A DNA stretch of 64,000 bases. Origin: Clostridiaceae bacterium Marseille-Q4143. Lineage in GTDB: Bacteria > Bacillota > Clostridia > Lachnospirales > Lachnospiraceae. Position 1 is the stretch's first letter, and each line of letters begins with the position of its first letter. The stretch spans positions 1,678,253 through 1,742,252 of the forward strand of contig CP073693.1 in assembly GCA_018228645.1 (NCBI GenBank), in the 5' to 3' direction. The notes below the pieces were generated by a model. It was not told the DNA's origin. It saw nothing but the letters and a program-made list of their open reading frames with translations, and searched no databases. Shown here one piece after another: positions 43,347 through 51,694 of the stretch. A program made the position numbers and the translations under genes.

Positions 43347-44531
43347 ATGAATCAGGAGAAAAAAACAGAAAAATCGGATCTTTTGTTTCTGGTACTGATT
43401 ACCATACTGGCGGTGGCAGTCCGGCTGGCGGTCCGCACCTTTGTGGCGGAGGACTGGAGCGTCTACTGGAGTGACTGGCTGACCCGGCTTTCCGAAGGGG
43501 GATTCAGGGCACTGGCAGATGATTTTTACGACTACGCGCCGCCGGTTATGTATATTTTGTATTTCATTACACTGCTCCCGGTCAATGCCATGACTGCTTT
43601 TAAAGGACTCTGCTGTCTGCTGGATTTTGCAGGGGCGGCCCTTATCGGACGGATGGTGACAGAGTGCAGCGGCAGCAGAAAGCGGGGATATCTGGCTTAT
43701 GGCGTGTTCCTGTTCCTTCCAACGGTGATTTTAAATGCAGCAGTCTGGTCACAGTGCGATATTATTTACACGCTGCTTATTCTGGCCAGTGTATATTATC
43801 TCATGAATAACCGGACCTGGATGGGGATGTGGTTCTACGGAGCGGCTTTTGCGGTAAAATTACAGACGCTGTTTATTTTTCCGTTTCTGGTGATTCTCTG
43901 GGTGAGGAAAAAGGTGGATCTAAAACATTTTATCACGATTCCGGTTATGTATTTTGTGGGCATTCTTCCGGCATGGATTGCCGGGCGTCCTTTTAAGGAA
44001 CTGATCGGCATTTATGCATTTCAGGGGGGAAAGGACCGATGGTCTCTGTCCATCAAGTTCCCGAACATTTATCAGATCATAGGAAATAATTTCTTCCTGG
44101 ACGAGTATGTGAAAGCAGGTATGCTGCTGATCCTTGGAATTCTCATGATGGTCATGTTCTATCTGGCCTATCAGAAGGTGCAGGTCACAAGGGAATATGT
44201 GATTTTGATGGTTATCTTTTTCGGTATGCTGACTACGTATTTCATTCCCCATATGCATGAGCGGTATCTTTATGTGACGGATGCATTTTTACTGATCTAT
44301 ACGCTGCTACGACCGAAGCGTTTTCCACTGTTTGTCACGGCCTCCTTTTTGACGGTAGTGGGCTATGCCCAGTATCTGACCAAACAGCTGCCTCTGGTAT
44401 CCTACGGAGCGCTGGCATTTATCCAGCTGTTTCTTCTGGTGCGGATCGGTCTTGATCTGTGGGAATATATCCACGACCCGGGGAATATTCTTGCAGACAA
44501 TGTGGAAGAAGGGAGGGAGATTCTTCGATGA
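43347..44531 (+). CDS. Gpi18-like multi-pass mannosyltransferase-type membrane protein
   Basis: A 394-residue protein with about ten hydrophobic helices. An extracellular loop near residue 40 contains DWSVYWSDWL, and FLFLPTVILNAAVWSQCD is typical of Gpi18/GT39-related polyprenyl-sugar-dependent transferases. It probably adds a sugar to an exported glycan. ATG at 43347 has CAGGAG upstream; the longer frame from 43278 spans the hairpin before it. Overlaps the next gene by 4 nt. Confidence 0.8.
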   Translation: MNQEKKTEKSDLLFLVLITILAVAVRLAVRTFVAEDWSVYWSDWLTRLSEGGFRALADDFYDYAPPVMYILYFITLLPVNAMTAFKGLCCLLDFAGAALIGRMVTECSGSRKRGYLAYGVFLFLPTVILNAAVWSQCDIIYTLLILASVYYLMNNRTWMGMWFYGAAFAVKLQTLFIFPFLVILWVRKKVDLKHFITIPVMYFVGILPAWIAGRPFKELIGIYAFQGGKDRWSLSIKFPNIYQIIGNNFFLDEYVKAGMLLILGILMMVMFYLAYQKVQVTREYVILMVIFFGMLTTYFIPHMHERYLYVTDAFLLIYTLLRPKRFPLFVTASFLTVVGYAQYLTKQLPLVSYGALAFIQLFLLVRIGLDLWEYIHDPGNILADNVEEGREILR

Positions 44532-45553
44532 AGGTGGATAACTTCTTAAGAGAGCTGCTATTTCGGAAATTCCGGATTGCAGGAATGACCTTTGATTTTC
44601 TGGAAGCATTATTGGCGGTCTGCATCACGGGCGTGGGACTGGTGCTTCGCACTTCGTTCCCGGACAGCGGTATGCCGCATCCCCTTTATCTGCTGGCGGA
44701 ATGGTATCTGGCGGTGGCAGGTGCCGTGCTTGTTTATCAGATGACCGGAAACAGACGGAAGAGTCTTCTGACCTACAGTGTGTTACTGATTCTTCCGACG
44801 GTGATTGCGGATGGAACGATTTTAAGAAATAATGCCTGTGTTGGAGCCCTGCTTATAGTAAGTGCGCTTCTTTTTCTGGAAAATGGCTGTGGATGGCTGT
44901 TTTCGGTGGTATTGTCCGCGGCACTGCTTCTGCATGTGCGGTATGTGGGATTCCTTGCAGTCTGTATGCTGCTGTGGCAGATGAGAAAACTGAACAATCT
45001 GCAGCTGGTGCTGCCGATTATGGCGGCTGCAGCCCGTGCTGTATACAGTTACCGGGCATGGATGGGAGCTGGATATACGCTGACGACCTTCCACTGGCCC
45101 AATATCTATGAGATCATTGGAAATACGTCCATGCAGGGGCAGTCCTTCGAACCGCTTGCCACGGTAGGCCTTTTCCTGACTTTGGGACTTCTGGTGATCG
45201 GTGTGTGGGTATTTTCCCAAAGCAAATGGGAAGAACAGAAGTCTCCCATGATTCTGGAACTGATGTTGTTCTTTGGCCTTGCTGCCGCATATTTCCTGCC
45301 CTATATGGATCAGACCGCAGGTTATCTGTTCTGTGTGCTGGCGGTGATTTTTGTATTTACAGAGCCGAAATGGTTCCTGGTGCCGGTATTTTTACAGATC
45401 GTAACCTTTGCCGGATACCAGGAGGCGGTGAATGGGGAATCCATGATGCCTATGTGGGTATTTGCAGTGATTCAGCTTGGAATTCTGGTAGTGTTCGCAG
45501 CACACCTTCTGAAAAAAGCGAAAGTGGTGGATCTATGCAGCAGAATAAATTAG
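44528..45553 (+). CDS. Gpi18-related multi-pass membrane protein
   Basis: A 341-residue hydrophobic protein with the same arrangement as its neighbour (LLILPTVIADGTILRNN, then LTTFHWPNIYEIIGNT, matching KFPNIYQIIGNN in the preceding protein). The pair therefore looks like a diverged tandem duplication. The catalytic acidic residues of the first loop (DWSVYWSDW) are not evident here, so activity is uncertain. GGGAGG precedes the ATG at 44528. Confidence 0.75.
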   Translation: MKVDNFLRELLFRKFRIAGMTFDFLEALLAVCITGVGLVLRTSFPDSGMPHPLYLLAEWYLAVAGAVLVYQMTGNRRKSLLTYSVLLILPTVIADGTILRNNACVGALLIVSALLFLENGCGWLFSVVLSAALLLHVRYVGFLAVCMLLWQMRKLNNLQLVLPIMAAAARAVYSYRAWMGAGYTLTTFHWPNIYEIIGNTSMQGQSFEPLATVGLFLTLGLLVIGVWVFSQSKWEEQKSPMILELMLFFGLAAAYFLPYMDQTAGYLFCVLAVIFVFTEPKWFLVPVFLQIVTFAGYQEAVNGESMMPMWVFAVIQLGILVVFAAHLLKKAKVVDLCSRIN

Positions 45554-46692
45554 TCTACCTGGACGGACTGAAGGGGTTTGGATGTGTGTGCGTGTTCCTG
45601 ACCCATTTTGTCTTTGCCTTTTATTATGGCATGTATCACTATCAGCCGGAAGCCTGCCATCTGCCGGACAATCTGGATGTTGTCATTGGAAAATCACCGC
45701 TCAATCTTTTCTTTAACGGAAATACAGCGGTACGGCTGTTTCTTGTGATCAGTGGCTTTGTACTGTGCAGAAGTTTTTTCGCGATCGGGGATAAGAACCG
45801 GTTAAAAAGAAGCGCGGCAAAACGGTATTTCCGGCTGATGCCGACGGTACTTGTAGTGAATGTGGTCATCTGGCTTGCCATGGCACTGGGGCTTTATCAA
45901 AATGGTCCTGCGGCAGCACTGGCCGGTTCTGAAGAGTGGTTTGCCGGGTTCAATGCCTTTGCACCGTCTTTTGCGGAAATGCTTAAGGAATCCCTGTATG
46001 GCTGCTTTTTATTCGGAACAAACAAATATAATGGAGTGCTGTGGACCCTGCAGATGCTGTTTCTTGGTGCTTATCTTGATTATGGATGCGCGGCATTGCT
46101 AAGTGGGAAAAAATGGCGTTGGATTGTTTACGGAGTGCTGGCAGTGGCGCTGCTCAGAACAGATTTTATCGGTATTTTCCTCGGATATGTGCTTTGTGAT
46201 TTTATGTATACAAACTGGAAAGTGAAAGAAAATATATGCAGCAGTAAAGTGCTGAACTGGGTGTTTTTCGCAGTAGGACTTTACTTCATGTGCTACCCTT
46301 CTGCAGGATTTGGCTACGAGGGAACGATCTGGGGAATTTTGCCTTTTGTATTTGTCAATTACTATCACCTGTTTGGGGTATTGTTGTTTGTGTTTTCTGT
46401 GCTTAATTTGGAGCCAGTGCAGCAGTTTTTCTCCTTGGGAGTATTTCGGTATCTGGGACGAATTTCCTATTCCCTGTATCTGATTCATTTTCTGGTCATT
46501 GCCACGTTGGGGTCCTGGTTCTTCCTGATTGCAGAACCGCTGTATGGTTATAATCTGACCTGTTTCCTGAATCTGATTCTGATCAGTGCAGTTACCGGGC
46601 TGCTATCGGAATTATCTGTACGATATGTGGAACCGTTGGGAAAGAAAGGAGAAGCCTTCATTGAAGAACGGATGTTTAGAAAACACGAATAA
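45535..46692 (+). CDS. Acyltransferase 3 family membrane protein
   Basis: A 385-residue OafA-like protein with about ten helices. LDGLKGFGCVCVFLTHFVFAF near the N terminus holds the conserved His, and FFNGNTAVRLFLVISGFVL holds the FFVLSG-like motif. It O-acetylates (or otherwise acylates) exported sugars. The start at 45535 overlaps the previous gene by 19 nt with a weak GTGGTGG; the open frame reaches back to 45205 but lies inside the upstream gene. Confidence 0.87.
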   Translation: MQQNKLVYLDGLKGFGCVCVFLTHFVFAFYYGMYHYQPEACHLPDNLDVVIGKSPLNLFFNGNTAVRLFLVISGFVLCRSFFAIGDKNRLKRSAAKRYFRLMPTVLVVNVVIWLAMALGLYQNGPAAALAGSEEWFAGFNAFAPSFAEMLKESLYGCFLFGTNKYNGVLWTLQMLFLGAYLDYGCAALLSGKKWRWIVYGVLAVALLRTDFIGIFLGYVLCDFMYTNWKVKENICSSKVLNWVFFAVGLYFMCYPSAGFGYEGTIWGILPFVFVNYYHLFGVLLFVFSVLNLEPVQQFFSLGVFRYLGRISYSLYLIHFLVIATLGSWFFLIAEPLYGYNLTCFLNLILISAVTGLLSELSVRYVEPLGKKGEAFIEERMFRKHE

Positions 46693-47719
46693 TGCCCATC
46701 CTAAGAATTTTGGGCTGTATTCTTCCGGACGGCTGGAATGGCTGGATTTTGGAAAAGCCATGGGTATCCTGGTGGTGCTGCTGGTGCATGCTGGCTGCAG
46801 ACTTGGACTTGTCACTTACTATGGCGGCATGTTCTATATGCCTATTTTCTTTGTGGCAGCCGGTTATACCTTTCGGGTAAAAGAAGGAGAATCCTATGGA
46901 ACGTTTCTTCTGAAAAAAGCAAAACGCCTCCTCATTCCCTACTTTGGAACCAGTGCCTTTCTCTGGGTGTTTTTCTGGGTAAAGGATTGTGTGCTGGGCG
47001 GAATACCGGGAGATTTAAAACTTGCTTCTCTGTTCGGAATCCTCTATTCCCGGAACCAGATGTGGAGAGTCTGTGATGCCAGCTCCAATCCGGTGCTGAT
47101 GGATCTTTTAAATTCCCCGCTCTGGTTTCTGACAGCGTTGTTCCTTGTCTATGCCTGGTACGGACTCATCAGCAGGAGTCAGAAAAAATACTGGCTGCTG
47201 GGAGGAGGTCTTGTCGTATCAGTGATCTGGCATTATGCGACGCCGCTGTTATTGCCCTGGAGTCTGGAAGCAGTGCCCTATTTTGCCGTGTTCTTTGCGG
47301 CAGGGGAGAAATTAAAAGAATGGGGCGGTGTGAAGACGCTGACCAACGATATCCGTCTTGGTATTGCGTGCCTGAACTTCTTTTTACTGCTGGGATTTTT
47401 AAGCGGCAGTGTGAATCTGTCCTGTGGAAATTATGGAGTGAGCATGCTTCTCTATCTGGCGGTAGGAATCTTTGGTTCCTACACTATATTCGTCATCGGA
47501 GACCGGCTGGAAGTAAGATGTCCGCAAGTGATACGGGCATGTGGTCTGGTGGGCCGGCAGACGTTACCGATTCTGTGCCTTCACATGTTCCTCTATATGT
47601 TTCTGCAGACCGGTGCAGGGGTACTGGGACTGGGAGACGGACTGACCAAAACAGTGATGGTGGTGGGAAGTCTGGTGGCGCTGACGGTGGCCGGATGGGC
47701 GAAAAATACGAAAAGATAG
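46661..47719 (+). CDS. Acyltransferase 3 family membrane protein
   Basis: A protein of about 352 residues with about ten helices. LEWLDFGKAMGILVVLLVHAG and MPIFFVAAGYTFRVKEG match the WcaK/OatC-like acyltransferase 3 pattern. The start is uncertain: AAAGGAG at 46645-46651 points to TTG at 46661, and no ATG with a ribosome site exists in the first part. It overlaps the previous acyltransferase gene by 32 bp, so the two are coupled. Substrate unknown, presumably the same surface glycan. Confidence 0.82.
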   Translation: MKNGCLENTNNAHPKNFGLYSSGRLEWLDFGKAMGILVVLLVHAGCRLGLVTYYGGMFYMPIFFVAAGYTFRVKEGESYGTFLLKKAKRLLIPYFGTSAFLWVFFWVKDCVLGGIPGDLKLASLFGILYSRNQMWRVCDASSNPVLMDLLNSPLWFLTALFLVYAWYGLISRSQKKYWLLGGGLVVSVIWHYATPLLLPWSLEAVPYFAVFFAAGEKLKEWGGVKTLTNDIRLGIACLNFFLLLGFLSGSVNLSCGNYGVSMLLYLAVGIFGSYTIFVIGDRLEVRCPQVIRACGLVGRQTLPILCLHMFLYMFLQTGAGVLGLGDGLTKTVMVVGSLVALTVAGWAKNTKR

Positions 47720-47763
47720 ATGAAATAGTAATCAGAAATGCAATCTAAGCAAAGAAATCATTT

Positions 47764-48075
47764 GTGTTCAATTTTTCTGCTGGAAGTGCTGGGCATATGG
47801 CATACTTATTCTGTGTCATGCCCAAACATTTTATCAGAAACCTTAAAAGTTCATTTCAGCTGCTATATATAAAAGACATTTGGAGATACAGACGGCCGCG
47901 CTTTTTTCTCTGCCCAGATGTTAGTGGTTTCATGGGTAGAGGATATTACATTTTTCCTATATATCCAATTGACGACTTGAATATAGTTTCTCTGGGGGAT
48001 TTTCAGATAATTGTGTTGACTCATCGGGCAGAATATAAGGTTTTGCTGCTATCTGCCCGGAAGAATAGAAAGTGA
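47764..48075 (+). pseudogene. Weak 103-codon frame, possible acetyltransferase relic
   Basis: This gap (47720-48099) holds one open frame starting with GTG and lacking a ribosome site. Its second half (YPIDDLNIVSLGD and LTHRAEYK) faintly resembles a hexapeptide-repeat acyltransferase such as WcaF. The frame ends 24 bp before the IS1182 copy. It could be a decayed gene truncated by rearrangement, or chance. Confidence 0.25.
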
Positions 48076-48099
48076 CTGTTTGTCAGAACCATAAAAAGG

Positions 48100-49988
48100 G
48101 GGGCTGTCGCACTAGCAAATATTTTTTGCTGGGCGGCAGCCCTGCTTTATGCCCAAATGGGGGCGAAATCGGTTGTGATTTGCCCCATCCCTTATAAACA
48201 CAGTTCATTCCCAGACATCCCTTTCGGCATGCCTGATTTCAAACTGTTTTGTTTTCAACCATTAAAATCTATGCTGTCTTTAATGAAAAAAGATGACTCC
48301 CCGTTCTTCCGGTCTGAATCTTGCAATGAAGCTTATTGATGTTTCGTCCCATCGCCAAAAGGATGCTCTCTGCCAGTGCATTTGCTTTTCCTCGGTACAG
48401 ATATCTTCGAAAATTCATGTCTTCCTTTACATCAGCAAATGAACCTTCGGCCTGAATACTGCGATTCATACGGAGCATCGTTCCATACTCACTTGTGATC
48501 CGTTCCAGATCTTCTGCACGTTTTTGACTCATCGTCTTCGAGACCATCAGCACTTTATTACGTTTTTCCATAGGTGTTTTGCAGTTGTTTCCCTTGATAC
48601 ATTCCGTTTTATAAGGACAGCCGGTACAGTCTGGACTTCTGTAATAAGTTTTTACACTGACATATCCGCTGGTTGTTTTACTTCTGCGTTCATTTGTAAC
48701 AGTCAGTTCCCTTCCATTCCGACAGATATAGCTGTCTCTGTCTGCGTGATACTCCATGTTTTCTCTTCTGCTGATGTCTTTTTTGTATTTTCGGGTTTTC
48801 GAAATCTCATAGTTCTGCGGCTTTATATAGGCGGTCTGTCCGTTTCCCTCAATGAAAAGATAGTTTTCTTCACTTTCATATCCGGCATCTGCAACGATTT
48901 CTGAATATTTAAATCCTAAGTGACTCTCCATATCTTTCAAAAAAGGGATCAGGGTGCATGTATCGGTTGGACGCGGGCTAATATCAATCCATGTGATGTA
49001 TTCAGAGTCCACTCCGTGCTGGATGTTATAAGCAGGTTTTAACTGTCCATTCAGCATCGCATCTTCTTTCATTCTCATGAAGGTCGCATCCGGGTCTGTT
49101 TTGGAATAACTGTTTCTATCTCCAAGCGTATACAGTTTTTTCGTATATTCCTTTAGTTTCTCCAGATATTGATCCAGCTGTTCCAGGGATTTCTGCAACT
49201 GTGTTTTTCTACGTCCAATTCCATGCACGAACACAATTCCCTCCTGTACTTTGACGCGGCACAACTGCTTTTTTAACCGTTTTAATGTGTGGATGGATAT
49301 CTGGTCATGGTATACGGTTCTGATTCCATAGAGTTCTTCGCATTCAGCTACAAAAGAAGTTAGTTTTGTGTATAACCGGGCCTGATTTTTCGTAATAGCC
49401 CGTTTCCATACAAATGTATATTTATTGGCCGCCGATTCAATCTTGGTGCCATCAATAAAAATGGTCTTTCCCGAAATCTCACCAAGAAGATAGAGCAGAT
49501 CTGACATTTGGGCAAGCAGAACCTTTGCGCAGGCAGAAAAATGTAGGGAGATAAAACGCGCAATCGTTGCATGATCAGGAGCAGGCATTCCTTCAAGGAG
49601 ATACATAAAGTTGATATCCCGTTTACATGCTTTTCGGATATCTCGACTTGAGTAGATTCGATTCATTGCTGCATAGATAACGAGTTTCAGCATCTGACGC
49701 GGCGTTGCCTGATTTTTTCTGATCCTGCCATAAGTTTTATATAGTTCAGAAAGGTCCATTTCCTCCACAAAGGCACTTACCAGACGAACTGGATCATCAG
49801 ATGGAATAGAAATCTCTAAATCCAGCGGAAGTTTGATTTGATAATACAGCGAAAATGAGGTATAATCCCTCTGTATTATTTTGTTTAGTCGCATAAACTG
49901 ATTATACCACGAACGCCGGGCTTTTCGAAGCTCGGCGTTTTGTGTTGGATATATAAAATGAGCTGCCGCACGTTAGTGCGACAGCCCC
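48100..49988 (-). mobile_element. IS1182-family element, copy 2, intact
   Basis: 1889 bp with the perfect 15-bp terminal inverted repeat GGGGCTGTCGCACTA (right end at 49988-49974, left end complement at 48100-48114). It is the uninterrupted version of the element at 9660-12924, in inverted orientation 35 kb away. Compared stretches are identical, so transposition was recent. It splits the surface-polysaccharide locus. No target duplication was evident. Confidence 0.94.
48269..49894 (-). CDS. IS1182-family transposase, intact
   Basis: A 541-residue DDE transposase with an N-terminal DUF772-like domain (YGRIRKNQATPRQMLKLVIY, PAPDHATIARF), FIDGTKIESAANKYTFVWK around the first catalytic Asp, VADAGYESEENY near the second, and a C-terminal region with a Cys cluster (CTGCPYKTECIKG) then RSIQAEGSFADVKED with the Glu. 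All segments are present, so the enzyme could mobilise both copies. Confidence 0.95.
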   Translation of the reverse strand: MRLNKIIQRDYTSFSLYYQIKLPLDLEISIPSDDPVRLVSAFVEEMDLSELYKTYGRIRKNQATPRQMLKLVIYAAMNRIYSSRDIRKACKRDINFMYLLEGMPAPDHATIARFISLHFSACAKVLLAQMSDLLYLLGEISGKTIFIDGTKIESAANKYTFVWKRAITKNQARLYTKLTSFVAECEELYGIRTVYHDQISIHTLKRLKKQLCRVKVQEGIVFVHGIGRRKTQLQKSLEQLDQYLEKLKEYTKKLYTLGDRNSYSKTDPDATFMRMKEDAMLNGQLKPAYNIQHGVDSEYITWIDISPRPTDTCTLIPFLKDMESHLGFKYSEIVADAGYESEENYLFIEGNGQTAYIKPQNYEISKTRKYKKDISRRENMEYHADRDSYICRNGRELTVTNERRSKTTSGYVSVKTYYRSPDCTGCPYKTECIKGNNCKTPMEKRNKVLMVSKTMSQKRAEDLERITSEYGTMLRMNRSIQAEGSFADVKEDMNFRRYLYRGKANALAESILLAMGRNINKLHCKIQTGRTGSHLFSLKTA

Positions 49989-50000
49989 TCGTACTTTGCA

Positions 50001-51179
50001 TTATTTTAAATTCAAAATATAATCAACTACCGCTTCGGATGCATGGCCGTCATCGTAGTAATCCATCTTTGCCATAAAGGTTTTTCTTTTTTCTTCGTAT
50101 TCCTCCCATGAGAAATCAAGAATGTTTTTCAACATCTGTCCGTTATTGAAAGCAATCGGAGACGGAAGCTCAGAGAGCTCCATATAATATCCTTTGTCAC
50201 GCTTCATCTGATCATAGTCCTCTGCATAGAAAAAGGACAGGCGGTCAAGCTGCAGATAATCAAATCCGCAGGAGGAGTAGTCTGTGATGACAGCGTCTCC
50301 GGCAGCCAGGAGTTCCTGACTGTTCGGATACGGAGAAGCATTGATAATCCGGTCCGTGTAGTGAATGTCGAAGTCTGCTGCATTTACATTAGGATGCATG
50401 CGGACCAGCATGGCCCATTTGCCGCCGAAGCGTTCCTCGAAGGCTTTGATACATCCATCAAAATCCAGATGATAAGCATTGAGTTTCCGGTTCTCACGCC
50501 AGGTCGGTACATAGAGCACCAGATTTATATCCTGAGGAAGATGGTAGTAATCACGGATCATGCTGCGAAGAGGGGTCTGATCCTGGAAATACAGATCATT
50601 TTTGGGAAGTCCCTTTTCCATAATCGGACCATCGTACCAGAAGCAGCTCTTAAAACACTGGGTCCAGAATCTGCAGTTGGACAGAAGCAGGTCGATAGCC
50701 TTGGAATCTTTTTTGGCATAGGCAATGTATTCTTTGGAAAGTCCGCTGCCTGCATCACGTTCGATTCGCTTCAGACCGGGACCTGCATGCCAGGTGTGGA
50801 TGTAAGTCTGACTTTTTTTCTTTTTGAAGTAATAAAGCTTTCTCGTATTGTCCACCCAGACACCGGCGGTTGCCATGTGATAGACGAAAGCTGCTGTGTT
50901 GGGTCGGATGATGGTTAGTTCAGGCGGAAATGTGCAGCCAGGCTTTTCACAGACCCAATACATTTTATAAGGAATCTTCCGGCGGATGCATTCCTCTGCA
51001 ATGTAGCGGGTGTTGTCGCCAAAGCCGCCGCCGTTAAAGTTGCTGAAGACGATTTTGTTATGCTCTACCGGAAGCAGGTAACAAATCTGCCATACCAGCC
51101 AGATATAGATCTTGTGAATCCGCGGATAGATGCCCGCCAGAATCGGATAGAGCGGTGTTTTCTTAATCTTTTCTATCAT
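50001..51179 (-). CDS. CDP-glycerol glycerophosphotransferase family protein (TagB/TagF-like)
   Basis: A 392-residue protein. HTWHAGPGLKRIERDAG near residue 150 contains the catalytic His, YVPTWREN marks the nucleotide site, and ITDYSSCGFDYLQLDR the second conserved His/Asp/Ser region. These enzymes add glycerol-phosphate or ribitol-phosphate units to teichoic-acid-like polymers. The start at 51179 follows GGAG; the frame extends to 51245 only through the hairpin element. Its leader carries structured element 1. The stop lies 12 bp from IS1182 copy 2. Confidence 0.9.
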   Translation of the reverse strand: MIEKIKKTPLYPILAGIYPRIHKIYIWLVWQICYLLPVEHNKIVFSNFNGGGFGDNTRYIAEECIRRKIPYKMYWVCEKPGCTFPPELTIIRPNTAAFVYHMATAGVWVDNTRKLYYFKKKKSQTYIHTWHAGPGLKRIERDAGSGLSKEYIAYAKKDSKAIDLLLSNCRFWTQCFKSCFWYDGPIMEKGLPKNDLYFQDQTPLRSMIRDYYHLPQDINLVLYVPTWRENRKLNAYHLDFDGCIKAFEERFGGKWAMLVRMHPNVNAADFDIHYTDRIINASPYPNSQELLAAGDAVITDYSSCGFDYLQLDRLSFFYAEDYDQMKRDKGYYMELSELPSPIAFNNGQMLKNILDFSWEEYEEKRKTFMAKMDYYDDGHASEAVVDYILNLK

Positions 51180-51197
51180 AGTGTGTTTTCTCCATGT

Positions 51198-51442
51198 GAA
51201 TGTGTTAAACGATTCAGAGTTATACACCTGTCTCAAGATGAGCATCAGGTTCGGAATGACAGGCTGTGAGCGGAACCGCTTACGCTAAGTCCTCGATCCA
51301 ACGGTACTAACACTCAAACGTCGCCGGAGGCTCGTTCTCGTGAAGTGCCGGGACTGCGGACGTTCCTTTCCCAGGCTGTCATTCCGGACCTGATGGGCAC
51401 AATAGTGAACAAGTGTATAACTCTAAATAGTCTAACACATTC
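51198..51442 (-). repeat. Long imperfect palindrome with conserved core (leader element 1)
   Basis: Core 51265-51370 (minus-strand sense) shares its first 41 nt exactly with element 2 and about 90% overall. Arms of about 70 bp on either side are mutually complementary (for example GAATGTGTTA and AGAGTTATACAC on both minus/plus strands, and CATCAGGT/CGGAATGACAG) but unrelated to the arms of element 2. On the minus strand it lies in the leader of the glycerophosphotransferase gene and ends just before its ribosome site. Core pairing: GGAAC/GTTCC, CCGC/GCGG, AGTCC/GGACT, CGGCACT/AGTACCG, apical CGAGC/GTTTG. Confidence 0.85.
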
Positions 51443-51457
51443 CTTGCCGGGTGACAA
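51429..51457 (-). promoter_or_regulatory. Promoter toward the glycerophosphotransferase gene
   Basis: Minus-strand TTGTCA (about 51457-51452) and TAGACT (about 51434-51429), spacer 17 nt. The -10 lies in the outer arm of the palindrome. Confidence 0.6.
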
Positions 51458-51471
51458 TCACTGTGATAAAC
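51443..51471 (+). promoter_or_regulatory. Promoter toward the acyltransferase gene
   Basis: TTGCCG (about 51444-51449) and TAAACT (about 51467-51472), spacer 17 nt, interleaved back-to-back with the minus-strand promoter. Both transcripts would then begin with a copy of the structured element. Confidence 0.5.
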
Positions 51472-51499
51472 TGAAATATAAGATTAATAGTGAAAGTGG

Positions 51500-51668
51500 C
51501 GGGCAAACGGGTGTGGGGATATAAGTGTCTGTGAAAGGAACGTCCGCAGTCCCGGCACTTCACGAGAACGAGCAGTATGCGATGTTCGAGTGTTAGTGCC
51601 GCTGGATCGAGGACTTAGCGGAAGCGGTTCCGCTCACAGACGCTTATATCCCCATACTCGGGTGCCCG
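51500..51668 (+). repeat. Imperfect palindrome with conserved core (leader element 2)
   Basis: Core 51530-51638 is the plus-strand counterpart of element 1. Arms differ from those of element 1 but pair with each other (CGGGCA...TGGGGATATAAG with CTTATATCCCCA...TGCCCG). It lies in the leader of the acyltransferase gene, 26 nt before the ATG. Predicted stems: TGTGA/TCACA, GGAAC/GTTCC, CCGC/GCGG, AGTCC/GGACT with a 9-nt bulge, CGGCACT/AGTGCCG, apical CGAGCA/TGTTCG. Confidence 0.85.
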
Positions 51669-51694
51669 TGGATTGAAGATAATGAGGTATCTAC

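Noticed and set aside
9660..49988. Composite transposon bounded by the two IS1182 copies
   Set aside because: The 35-kb interior is mostly housekeeping genes (htpG, liv, efflux, glgB), the copies lack matching target duplications, and copy 1 is disrupted.
51198..51668. Invertible promoter (phase-variable switch) between the divergent surface genes
   Set aside because: Inverted core repeats flank a promoter pair, which is suggestive, but no invertase gene is in the window, each core sits in its own non-homologous palindromic arms, and both copies are in sense orientation. A structured leader explains more of the pattern. Not excluded.
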